A stretch of DNA of 64,000 nucleotides from Dethiosulfovibrio peptidovorans DSM 11002 (GTDB lineage Bacteria; Synergistota; Synergistia; Synergistales; Dethiosulfovibrionaceae), in the NCBI RefSeq assembly GCF_000172975.1, contig NZ_ABTR02000001.1:684001-748000 (forward strand), read 5' to 3'. Below the pieces are notes generated by a model. The model saw only the letters and a program-made list of their open reading frames with translations. It did no database searches and had not been told where the DNA came from. Position 1 is the first letter of the stretch. Every line of letters begins with the position of its first letter. The translations under genes and the position numbers were made by a program. This document shows positions 42,259 to 50,708 of this stretch, piece after piece.

Positions 42259-45200
42259 TTACCGGTCCCCCTCAGGCACGTCTATCCCATAGAACAGCAC
42301 GAACAGCACCGGCACGAACAGAAGGGTAAGAACCGTGGCGAAGCCAAGACCGCACATTATGGTCACCGCCATGGGACCGAACAGCACGTCTCTGATCAAG
42401 GGAATCATGCCCAGTATGGTCGTGCCAGCCGCCATCATGACCGGCCTTAGACGACTGACGCCGGAGTCCATCACAGCGTCGAAGGGGATCATTCCGTCCT
42501 CAAGGTTTATGTTGACCTGATCTATCAACACTATGGCGTTCTTTATCAGCATTCCGATCAGGCTTAAGACCCCCAACAGAGCCATGAAACTGAACGACTT
42601 GCCGAAAAGCAGCAACCCTACCGTAACCCCTATTATGCAGAGGGGAAGACAGGCCACGATGATGGCGGACTGTTTTATCGAGTTGAAGAGCATGACTATG
42701 ATCGAGAGCATGACCACCAGGCTGAGAGGCAACATCCGCTTGATGCCCTTCTGGGCGTCGCTGCTGCTCTCGAACTCGCCTCCCCACTCCATCGAATAGC
42801 CTAAAGGCAGCTCTATGGCCTCCACGCCGGATCGGATCCTCTCGAAGAGGGCGTTGCTGTTGGCCCCTATGATCGGGTCGGCCTTCACGGTCAAGGTCCT
42901 CTCTCTGTCCCTCCGTCGAACGATGGGATTTTCAAAGACGGTCTCAACCCCCGACACCAGGGATCCAAGAGGAACCATCTTTCCTGTAAGGGGACTCCAT
43001 ATCTGTACCAGCTTCAGCCCCTCTACTCCGTCCCTCTCCCTCTCGGGAAGCCGGGAGTATATGGTCAGAAGCCTGTTATCCTCCCGATAGACCCCGACCG
43101 GGTCTCCCTGATAGCTGTTCATGAGGGCCTCGTTTATCTGCGGACGGGAGAGCCCCATATTCCTCATCTGGTTGGTCATGACCTTGGGCCTGATGACCTT
43201 GGCCAACTGACGCCAGTCCTGCCTGACGAAACCCGCTTTAGGATCGGCCGCAATGACCGCCTCGGCCTGCTCCGCCAAGGAGCGCAACACAGCCGGGTTC
43301 GATCCCTGAAAACGGACCTGTATCTTAGCCTCCGAGCCGCCGCCCTTGCTGAACTGCCTGGACTGGGCCACAGCCCCGGGAAGGTTTTTGCTCACGAAAT
43401 CCTCCGCCCCCTCCATGGCGTCGAAGAGGGTGTCCGATCCCTTCAGGTTGACCACCGCCTGGCCGTAGGCCGAGTCGGGATCTTCCGCCGTGTAGGTCAG
43501 GGTAAACCTGAGGGTTCCCCCTCCGACGGTGGTGGCCACCGACTCCACGTCCGGTCGACTCAAAAGATAGGCCTCAAGCTTTGCTATGTTCTCGGAGGTC
43601 TCGTATATATCGGACCCCTCGGCACGCCAGAGATCCACGGTGAAACGTGGAGACGCGTCCTGAGGCATGAAGGATTTATCGACGAAACGGAATCCGAAAA
43701 GCGCCAGGGCGAAGAGGACCACCATCACAACGGCGAATATCCTTCCGTTTTTAAGGGCGGAGAAGAGAAACCCCCTGTAGACCCTGAAGAACTTGCCCTT
43801 GTAGGGATCGTCCGGCTCGCCCTCGGGATCCTTTAGCACCATGACCGCTATCAGAGGGGTTACTGTTATGCCGAGCACCCAGCTCCAGAGCAGCGATATC
43901 CCCACCACCTGGAATAGGCTGCGACAGAACTCTCCTGTGCTGTCCGGCGAAAGGCCTATGGCGGAAAAGGCCATTATGGCTATGACGGTGGCTCCCAGAA
44001 GGGGCCAGATATTTCCCGCCACGGTCTTGGCCGCCGCGGCAGGGCCGCCCTGGCCTTTCTGAACCCCTATTAGGACCCCCTCAGTTACGACTATGGCGTT
44101 GTCCACCAGCATCCCCAGGGCTATTATTAGAGAGGCCAGAGAGACGCTCTGGAGGGTTATACCCATGTAGAGCATGGTGGCGAAGGTGGCCGCTATGGTC
44201 AAAAGCAGTATCCCCCCTATGAGGAGGCCGCTCCTCATGCCCATGAACACCACCAGAACCCCGACCACTATAACCAGAGACTCTATCAGGTTCAGCACGA
44301 ATCCGTTCACCGCCGTGGTGACCTCGCTGGCCTGAAGATATATGGGCTCCAGCTCCATCCCCACCGGTGTGATCTCCACCAACTCCCTGAGCCTGGCGTC
44401 CACAGCCAAACCCATATCGACCACGTTGCCGCCCTTAACCGTAGAGATACCTATGCCCAAAGCGGGGTGACCGTCGTAGCGCATGATCTTCTGGGGAGGA
44501 TCGACGTACTTCCTCTCCACCACCGCCACGTCCTTGAGGCGGATCACCCCTCCGGACCCGCCGCCTATCATTACATCTCCGATATCCTCCTCCGACTTGA
44601 CCGCTCCGGTGGGATCGATCCTTATGTATTCGTTTCCCACGGTAACCTGGGCCATAGGAGAGAGGGTGTTCTGCTGATTCAACGCACCGTATATGTCCTG
44701 AGGCGAGACTCCCAAGGCCGACATCTTGGAACGGGATATCTCCACGTATATGCCCTCGGGCTGATCCCCTATTATGGAGACACTTCCGACTCCGTCCACC
44801 AGGAGGAGCTCTTTTTTAAGCTTATCGGCGTAATCCTTGAGCTCCCTGTAGGAATATCCATCTCCTACCAGGGCGTAGAACTGTCCGTAGACGTCGCCGT
44901 AATCGTCGTTCACGATGGATTTTTGAACGCCCGGAGGAAGGTTCGCCTGGACGTCGTTGACCTTCCGCCTCAACACATCCCAGATCTGAGGGAGGTCCCC
45001 CTCGGTGTATTCGTCCCTTATATCCACGTACACTATGGAGAGGTTGGCCTTCGAGAGAGAGCGAACCATCTTGACCTCGCCCATCTTCTGTATGGCCTCC
45101 TCGACCCTGTCGGTTACCTCCTGCTCCACCTCCTGGGAGGTCGCACCGGGATATACGGTGGTCACCACGGCGGTCTTTATGGTGAAATCCGGGTCCTCCA

Positions 45201-45303
45201 GCTTGCCGAGTTTGGAGTAGGAGATCAATCCCGCTATGGCTACGACCACCACCATGTACAGGACGATAACTTTTTTCTTTATGCACAGTTCGGCTATGTT
45301 CAT
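42259..45303 (-). CDS. RND-family efflux transporter, inner-membrane subunit
   Basis: This 1014-residue proton-driven pump of the AcrB/HAE-RND superfamily has 12 TM segments in two halves, each with a large periplasmic domain. Visible marks: TM1 about 13-33 (VIVLYMVVVVAIAGLISYSK), KTAVVTTVYPGATSQEVEQEVTDRVE early in the porter domain, the TM4 pair in LIIALGMLVDNAIVVTEGVL (Asp-Asn instead of Asp-Asp), and LIGMLIKNAIVLID in TM10. One TM4 Asp only is typical of several RND groups. The ATG at 45303 is five bases after AGGTGG. It pairs with the membrane-fusion gene upstream; no outer-membrane channel gene is present. Confidence 0.94.
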   Translation of the reverse strand: MNIAELCIKKKVIVLYMVVVVAIAGLISYSKLGKLEDPDFTIKTAVVTTVYPGATSQEVEQEVTDRVEEAIQKMGEVKMVRSLSKANLSIVYVDIRDEYTEGDLPQIWDVLRRKVNDVQANLPPGVQKSIVNDDYGDVYGQFYALVGDGYSYRELKDYADKLKKELLLVDGVGSVSIIGDQPEGIYVEISRSKMSALGVSPQDIYGALNQQNTLSPMAQVTVGNEYIRIDPTGAVKSEEDIGDVMIGGGSGGVIRLKDVAVVERKYVDPPQKIMRYDGHPALGIGISTVKGGNVVDMGLAVDARLRELVEITPVGMELEPIYLQASEVTTAVNGFVLNLIESLVIVVGVLVVFMGMRSGLLIGGILLLTIAATFATMLYMGITLQSVSLASLIIALGMLVDNAIVVTEGVLIGVQKGQGGPAAAAKTVAGNIWPLLGATVIAIMAFSAIGLSPDSTGEFCRSLFQVVGISLLWSWVLGITVTPLIAVMVLKDPEGEPDDPYKGKFFRVYRGFLFSALKNGRIFAVVMVVLFALALFGFRFVDKSFMPQDASPRFTVDLWRAEGSDIYETSENIAKLEAYLLSRPDVESVATTVGGGTLRFTLTYTAEDPDSAYGQAVVNLKGSDTLFDAMEGAEDFVSKNLPGAVAQSRQFSKGGGSEAKIQVRFQGSNPAVLRSLAEQAEAVIAADPKAGFVRQDWRQLAKVIRPKVMTNQMRNMGLSRPQINEALMNSYQGDPVGVYREDNRLLTIYSRLPERERDGVEGLKLVQIWSPLTGKMVPLGSLVSGVETVFENPIVRRRDRERTLTVKADPIIGANSNALFERIRSGVEAIELPLGYSMEWGGEFESSSDAQKGIKRMLPLSLVVMLSIIVMLFNSIKQSAIIVACLPLCIIGVTVGLLLFGKSFSFMALLGVLSLIGMLIKNAIVLIDQVNINLEDGMIPFDAVMDSGVSRLRPVMMAAGTTILGMIPLIRDVLFGPMAVTIMCGLGFATVLTLLFVPVLFVLFYGIDVPEGDR

Positions 45304-45312
45304 GGCATCCAC

Positions 45313-46614
45313 CTATTCGGCGGTCATCAGGCGGACCTTCTGACCTTCTCTCAGAAAATGGACCCCGGCCGTCACGACCACGTCTCCGGTCTCGAGATCC
45401 CCTGTTACGGAGAGTCTGTCGTCCATGTAGGGGCCGGTCTTCACCTGGACCTTGCGAACGGTACCGTCCTCGTAGAGCCATATGTAGCTATTGCCGGACT
45501 GATCGGCGAAGACTGCGTCCACTGGAACGGAGAAAAGAGACTTAAGCTTCGAGTCCTGACCTTCAAGAACTCCGCTGGCCCTCAACGTAACGGCCATCCC
45601 TGGAAGTATGGTCACGTTTTCCGGGTAGGGCATGGTGACCGTCGCCTGGTAGGTCTGAGTCGAGGGATCCGCCTGGGTGGAGAACTCCTTGAAGGTAACC
45701 GGGAACACCCGTCCTGGCATGGCGTCCAGAGTGGCGGAGAGCATCACCTCTCCGATCTGTTTTTCCCTTATCCTGACCACGTCTCCGTCGGGCACGTGGA
45801 CCACCATCTCTATGTTCTTGAGGTTCTGAAGGCTCAGTATAGTCTGCTTCGCCTGGACGAACTGGTGGTTGTCGACGAAGGTATCCGCCACGACCCCGTC
45901 GAAGGGGGCTCTAAGCTCCGTGTCGGACAGGGCGGAGCGGGCGGCTTCGACCGCCGACTCCTGGGCCTGAATGGCCGCCTCCTGTTGCTGGAGCTCTTCC
46001 TTTCTGGCTCCGGAGCGGGCCTTCTTAAGGGACTCCTGGGCGGACCGGAGGGACGAACGGGCGACATCGTAGGCGGTCTTATATTGCTCGTACTGCACCT
46101 GGGAGACCGCTCCCTGATCGTAAAGAGACTTGAATCTCTTGTAGTTCGACTCGGCCTCGGCATACTGGGCCTGGGCGGCGCTTACCGACGCCTGAGCCGC
46201 TGCCAGGTCCTCCGCCCTGGCTCCGGATTTCATCTCCGCCAGCTTCGCCTGTAACTGCCTGAGCTGGCTCTCGGCACTGTCCAGTTTGGTCTTGAAATCC
46301 CTGGGGTCTATACGGGCTAGAAGGTCGCCATTCTTGACCGCCTGTCCCTTGTTCATCGGAAACTCCACCAGGGGGCCCGATACCCGAAAGGAAAGGTCCA
46401 CCTTCTGGGAGGCCTGTACCGTTCCCTGATAGATTCCCTGAAAGGCCTTGCCCTCCGGAGCCAGTATCTCGGTACGGATCGGACGGACTATCTCCGGCTC
46501 CGGGGCCTTCTCGCCGAGACGGGAACGCACAAACTCCATGCCTCCGTATCCCACCACCACCAGGATAACCACCGCCAAGGCGATCTTTTTACCTGCCCAC
46601 AACATTCTCTTCAT
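45313..46614 (-). CDS. RND efflux membrane-fusion (periplasmic adaptor) protein
   Basis: This 433-residue adaptor links the RND pump to an outer-membrane channel. It has an N-terminal anchor (about 10-27, IALAVVILVVVGYGGMEFVR), a barrel-sandwich lipoyl half (VDLSFRVSGPLVEFPMNKGQ then AVKNGDLLARID), a long alpha-helical hairpin at about 100-205 rich in Ala/Gln/Glu, the second lipoyl half (LSDTELRAPFDGVVADTFVD) and beta-barrel/membrane-proximal parts. The ATG at 46614 follows GGGAGGT; upstream in-frame codons have no ribosome site. The gap to the pump gene is 9 bases. The substrate is unknown. Confidence 0.93.
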   Translation of the reverse strand: MKRMLWAGKKIALAVVILVVVGYGGMEFVRSRLGEKAPEPEIVRPIRTEILAPEGKAFQGIYQGTVQASQKVDLSFRVSGPLVEFPMNKGQAVKNGDLLARIDPRDFKTKLDSAESQLRQLQAKLAEMKSGARAEDLAAAQASVSAAQAQYAEAESNYKRFKSLYDQGAVSQVQYEQYKTAYDVARSSLRSAQESLKKARSGARKEELQQQEAAIQAQESAVEAARSALSDTELRAPFDGVVADTFVDNHQFVQAKQTILSLQNLKNIEMVVHVPDGDVVRIREKQIGEVMLSATLDAMPGRVFPVTFKEFSTQADPSTQTYQATVTMPYPENVTILPGMAVTLRASGVLEGQDSKLKSLFSVPVDAVFADQSGNSYIWLYEDGTVRKVQVKTGPYMDDRLSVTGDLETGDVVVTAGVHFLREGQKVRLMTAE

Positions 46615-46780
46615 TTTCTGACCTCCCAGGAATATGAATCCGTATATCGACCATCGTACTATTAAGACGATCTTACCATAGAGGAGGTCCAAAAGTTCGT
46701 CATTTTATGATACAGTGTCCTGACTTGATGTATCCGTTCAGCTATGGAAAGGGGGGGAACGGCGTTCGCGCCGACTGGAT

Positions 46781-47689
46781 ATGGCAGAGAGAATATACGA
46801 CAAAAAGAAGATGGCCCTAGGGGATCTGGGCATTCTAACCTGTGCACTGCTTTGGGGGGTTTCCTTCGCCGCCACCAAAGAGGTAATGAAATACATGGGC
46901 CCTCTTTGGCTTCTGGCCTTCAGGTTCACCTTCAGCTTCCTGCTAATAGCGGGGCTGTCTCCTAAGAGGCTGAAAAAACTCACCGCCAGGGATATCAAGG
47001 TCGGAGGGATAATAGGCTCTCTGCTGCTGGTGGCCATGGCTCTCCAGACCATAGGGCTTCAATATACCACGACAGGCAAGTCGGCCTTTATAACGGCCTG
47101 CTACGTCGTGATAGTCCCTTTCATAACCTGGGCTGCCGACAGAAGAAGCCCGGGATTCAAGGCCTTCGTTGCCTCGGGTATATGCCTCTTAGGGATGGGG
47201 GCCATAACCCTGGACGGGGTCAATATGGGCATAGGCTTCGGGGAACTTCTAACCCTGGGCTGCGCCCTGGCCTTCGCGATTCAGCTGGTGGTGATAGACC
47301 GGATGGCCCAGGAAAGCGACGCCCTCACCCTCACCATGGTGGAGACCGCCTTGAGCGCCGTGGCCTGCGTCGTAGGAGCCCTTATATGGGAGCCGATGCC
47401 CCAGGTCAGATCGATGGCGGTGGTGGGCTGGATGGCCTATCTCGTCGTGGGGTGCACCTTGATCCCCTACGCCCTACAGATAAAATCGCAGCAGCTGACG
47501 TCGCCCACCCACGCCAGCATACTGCTCATAATGGAGTCGGTCTTCGCCATGACGGTCGGTATCGTCTTTCTCGACGAGCCCCTCACGTCCCGACTCGCCC
47601 TGGGCTGCGGCCTGATATTCTTCTCCATCCTTCTCACCGAGCTGGATTTGGCCAGCCTGTCGAAAAAGCTCAGGAGACAGGAGGCCTGA
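46781..47689 (+). CDS. EamA/DMT-superfamily transporter
   Basis: This 302-residue inner-membrane protein has ten predicted TM helices in two EamA repeats; the second starts near residue 155. Marks are LLWGVSFAATKEVMKYMGPL in TM1, TTGKSAFITACYVVIVPFIT, and the second-repeat THASILLIMESVFAMTVGIVF with FLDEPLT. Members export amino acids, metabolites or drugs; the substrate cannot be read. The start at 46781 has no strong ribosome site; an ATG at 46811, after AAGAAG, is a fair alternative. Its end overlaps the convergent GGDEF-EAL gene by 20 bases. Confidence 0.9.
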   Translation: MAERIYDKKKMALGDLGILTCALLWGVSFAATKEVMKYMGPLWLLAFRFTFSFLLIAGLSPKRLKKLTARDIKVGGIIGSLLLVAMALQTIGLQYTTTGKSAFITACYVVIVPFITWAADRRSPGFKAFVASGICLLGMGAITLDGVNMGIGFGELLTLGCALAFAIQLVVIDRMAQESDALTLTMVETALSAVACVVGALIWEPMPQVRSMAVVGWMAYLVVGCTLIPYALQIKSQQLTSPTHASILLIMESVFAMTVGIVFLDEPLTSRLALGCGLIFFSILLTELDLASLSKKLRRQEA

Positions 47690-49370
47690 GGGATTCTACA
47701 AAATCCGGCAGCTTCTCCGGGTTTAGAGGTCGGCTGTAGACGAAACCCTGAATTATGAGGTCGGCCTTCTCTCCTCCTATGTGGAAAAGCTGACTTTTCG
47801 TCTCGACCCCCTCTACCACGACCGCCCTAGCCATGTTACGGGCCATCGCTATCACCGAGTTCGCCACTGCGGCGCTTCTGGGAGACCGCTCCAGATCCAG
47901 CACGAAGGAGCGGTCTATTTTTATGCCGTAGAAGGGAAAGTTCCTTATAAAGTCGAAGGAGGCATAACCCGTTCCGAAATCGTCTATAGCTACCTTGACC
48001 CCCAAAGCCTTTATCCTGTCGAACAGTTCGAGCAACAGCCCCTTCTCGTCCCGAAAGGTGTTCTCCGTTATCTCCAGGGTAAGCCGTTCCGCCGGGAACC
48101 CCGTCTCCTCTAGAGCGGAGGCCACAGTTTCGTAGAGATCGTCTCCGTATATCTGCACCGGCGACACGTTCACCGACATCTTCAACTCAAATCCCGCTCT
48201 ATTCCAGAGAACCCCCTGACGACAGGCCTCCTCCAGTATCCATCTCCCCAGAGGAATCATTATTCCCGTCTCCTCCGCCAGTGGGATGAACTCTCCGGGA
48301 GAGACCACCTCTCCGTCCGGCTTCCGCCACCTCACCAGGGCCTCCACCCCCACGATCTCCGATCCTCCCATGAGGACCTGAGGCTGATATTGCAAAAAGA
48401 ACTCGCCTCGCTCCATGGCGAGCCTCATCTCCTGCTCTAGTGCGACCCGGCGACGGGCATCGCGGTCCATCTCGTCGTTGTACAGAGCATAGCCTCCAAG
48501 TAAGGCCTCCCTCTTTACCCTGTGCATGGCCAGTCCGGCGTTTCGTATCATCTCGTCTCCGTTGGCAGCATCGTCGGGGAACACGCTGACCCCCACGCTG
48601 ACCGATATGTTGAGCTCCGCCTCGGAGATGGAGATGGGGCTGCTGAACACCTCGCAGATCGAGCGTAGGACCGTTCGTATCCTGTCGGATTTTCCGTTCT
48701 GAGGGATAACGAAGGCGAACTCATCGCTGCCGACCCGAGCCACCATCTCGTGGTCCTTCACGATAGACCGGAAACGATCGCCTATATGTCTCAGGACTTT
48801 GTCGCCCACCAGATAGCCGAAACCGTCGTTGACGTCTTTGAAGCGGTTCAGGTTCAGCACTATCAGCCCAACCGATTCGCTCTGCCTCTCCCCCCGGGCC
48901 AACGACGCCGAGAGCCGTTCCATAAGGACGAAACGATCGGACAGGCCGGTCAGGGCGTCCTTAGCGCCGTGAAAGGACTTGCCCTCTTTCATCGACTTCA
49001 TCCTGGACAGATCGGAGAAGACCGCCATGTAATATATCGAGCCGTCCGAGCCGGGAAGTCTCTTTATGGAAAGCCACTCGGGATAGATCTCTCCGTCCTT
49101 GCGGCGGTTCCAGATCTCCCCCTCCCATCGGCCTTCGCCCTTTATGGACAGCCACATGTTCCTGTAGAAAAAATCGTCGTGATGCTGGGACTTCAATATC
49201 CTGGGGTTTCGGCCCATCGCCTCGGATGCCTCATAGCCGGTTATAGCGGAGAAGGCCCTGTTGACCGCCAGTATGGTCCCAGAACTGTCGGTCAGGGTAA
49301 CCCCCTCTGTTATCTCGTCCCAGACAGCCTCCACCAAGGAGCCTCGGTCAACCGAAAAATTCAAAATCAT
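47670..49370 (-). CDS. PAS-GGDEF-EAL protein, probable c-di-GMP phosphodiesterase
   Basis: This 566-residue cytoplasmic protein has a PAS domain at about 10-120 (DSSGTILAVNRAFSAITGYE), a GGDEF domain at about 145-305 with a changed active site (RVGSDEFAFV, GSDEF for GGDEF), and an EAL domain at about 320-560. All EAL catalytic marks are present: VGVEALVRW, SVNVSPVQ, LTLEITENTF, AIDDFGTGYASFDFIRNFPF, IKIDRSFV and VVEGVETKSQ. It should degrade c-di-GMP, with the GGDEF part perhaps only binding GTP. The ATG follows GGGAGGG. It lies 22 bases after the molybdenum-hydroxylase genes and may be read with them. Confidence 0.93.
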   Translation of the reverse strand: MILNFSVDRGSLVEAVWDEITEGVTLTDSSGTILAVNRAFSAITGYEASEAMGRNPRILKSQHHDDFFYRNMWLSIKGEGRWEGEIWNRRKDGEIYPEWLSIKRLPGSDGSIYYMAVFSDLSRMKSMKEGKSFHGAKDALTGLSDRFVLMERLSASLARGERQSESVGLIVLNLNRFKDVNDGFGYLVGDKVLRHIGDRFRSIVKDHEMVARVGSDEFAFVIPQNGKSDRIRTVLRSICEVFSSPISISEAELNISVSVGVSVFPDDAANGDEMIRNAGLAMHRVKREALLGGYALYNDEMDRDARRRVALEQEMRLAMERGEFFLQYQPQVLMGGSEIVGVEALVRWRKPDGEVVSPGEFIPLAEETGIMIPLGRWILEEACRQGVLWNRAGFELKMSVNVSPVQIYGDDLYETVASALEETGFPAERLTLEITENTFRDEKGLLLELFDRIKALGVKVAIDDFGTGYASFDFIRNFPFYGIKIDRSFVLDLERSPRSAAVANSVIAMARNMARAVVVEGVETKSQLFHIGGEKADLIIQGFVYSRPLNPEKLPDFVESLRPPVS

Positions 49371-49392
49371 ATGAAATCCCTCCCGACGAGGA

Positions 49393-50238
49393 TTATACGT
49401 CGACCACGACGGCGGACGACCTGAAGATCATAGGATAATTCCTCGCCAACTCCACCCGATAGGCCCTGGACGCCCGGATGTCATCTACAGGTTCTACCTC
49501 GGAGCTCAGAATATCTCCTGCAGACCGAAAAGGCCCCTCATCGGAAAGGCTAGCTCCTGCCATGGCCGCCTCAGTCCTAAGCGACCTGACCGGAACCGGC
49601 CCCATGGAGCCCAGGGCCATCCGAATATCCTCCACCGATCCTCCATCCTCCGAAGGCCTCCAAATTGCCGCACAGGAACCCACCGAGATAGCCATGGCCC
49701 TGCGCAGACCGTCTTTTCGGAAAAAAGGACGCCAGCCGGGCCTCAGAGGGACCAGTATCTCCGTCAGAAGCTCTCCCGGTTTCAGGGCGGTCTTTCCCGG
49801 TCCCAGTATGAAATCGTCTATAGGCAAGGACCTGGCCGAGTCAACCGACCTTATACACACCTCAGCTCCCAGGGCCCAGAGGGAACAGAGACCGTCCGCC
49901 CCGGGGGAGCCCGTACATATATTCCCCCCTACCGTCCCCATATGGCGCAGGGCCGGACCTCCCACGGAGGAGGCGGCCATGGCCAACAGGGGCACCTCAT
50001 CGTCTATGAGGGGACTGTCTATCACCCTCTGCCAGGTGGCGCAGGCCCCTAAAGCCAGATAGTTTCCCCCTAGAGAGATCCATTTCATGCTCTCTATCCG
50101 GTCGAGCAGGACAAGATCGGGACGTTTTTCCGAGGATCGGAGCCTTAACGAAAGATCCGTGCCTCCCGCCATGGGGACAGCCCCGTCGGACAGGCATTCC
50201 AGGGCCTCTCCGACGGTGATCGGGCTGTATACCGTCAC
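49393..50238 (-). CDS. Molybdenum hydroxylase FAD-binding subunit
   Basis: This 281-residue subunit of a xanthine-dehydrogenase-type enzyme carries FAD and passes electrons on from the iron-sulfur subunit. FAD motifs are visible: VPMAGGTDLSLRL (pyrophosphate loop), LGACATWQRV and SVGGPALRHMGTVGGNICTGSPGADG. The C-terminal CO-dehydrogenase-flavoprotein-like domain begins near 170. The start is the GTG at 50238, which overlaps the stop of the iron-sulfur gene (GTGA) and follows GGGAG at 8 bases; a longer open frame to 50595 is a shadow of that gene. Confidence 0.92.
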   Translation of the reverse strand: MTVYSPITVGEALECLSDGAVPMAGGTDLSLRLRSSEKRPDLVLLDRIESMKWISLGGNYLALGACATWQRVIDSPLIDDEVPLLAMAASSVGGPALRHMGTVGGNICTGSPGADGLCSLWALGAEVCIRSVDSARSLPIDDFILGPGKTALKPGELLTEILVPLRPGWRPFFRKDGLRRAMAISVGSCAAIWRPSEDGGSVEDIRMALGSMGPVPVRSLRTEAAMAGASLSDEGPFRSAGDILSSEVEPVDDIRASRAYRVELARNYPMIFRSSAVVVDV

Positions 50239-50708
50239 GAAGGGAGCTCCCTCATAATCTCGGCCCCCTCCATGACGGCGTCGACTATGGCCCTGTAGCC
50301 GGTGCAACGGCAGATGTTGCCGCTCAGGGCGATTCTGACCTCGTCCCTGGAGGGATCGGGATTCCTGGTCAGAAGGTCGACGGCGGCCAGCACCATGCCG
50401 GGAGTGCAGTAGCCGCACTGGACCGCTCCCAGGCGATCGAAGGACTCGAAAAGGGGCGCCCACCTGGGGAGGTCCCTTACCCCCTCCACGGTGGTGACGG
50501 TTTTCCCGTCCAGCTGAGCGGAGACCATGAGACAGGACAGACGGCTCTCCCCGTCGACCAGCACGGTGCAGGTTCCGCACTCTCCTGTACCGCATCCCTC
50601 CCGACAGGATGAGATACCCACCCTCTCCCTCAGGATCTCCAGAACTCTTTCGTCCCCGGACAGATCCATGGAGAGGGGCTCTCCGTTCAGCTTAAACTCT
50701 ATCTTCAT
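50235..50708 (-). CDS. Molybdenum hydroxylase [2Fe-2S] subunit
   Basis: This 157-residue subunit carries two [2Fe-2S] clusters. The plant-ferredoxin-type N-terminal half has Cys39, Cys44, Cys47 (CGTGECGTC) and Cys59; the C-terminal helical half has Cys98 and Cys101 (CGYCTPGMV) and Cys133 and Cys135 (NICRCTGYR). The length and order are those of XdhC/CoxS proteins. Its start overlaps the end of the large subunit by 17 bases and its stop overlaps the FAD gene, so the three subunits are made in one run. Confidence 0.95.
   Translation of the reverse strand: MKIEFKLNGEPLSMDLSGDERVLEILRERVGISSCREGCGTGECGTCTVLVDGESRLSCLMVSAQLDGKTVTTVEGVRDLPRWAPLFESFDRLGAVQCGYCTPGMVLAAVDLLTRNPDPSRDEVRIALSGNICRCTGYRAIVDAVMEGAEIMRELPS

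Noticed and set aside
44467-46254. Long plus-strand reading frame (595 codons) opposite the efflux genes
   Set aside because: It mirrors the codon pattern of the RND and adaptor genes, has no ribosome site, and its translation is rich in His, Gly and Arg as in shadow frames.
50239-50595. N-terminal extension of the FAD subunit
   Set aside because: It is a shadow of the iron-sulfur subunit gene; the GTG at 50238 has a ribosome site and the usual family start.
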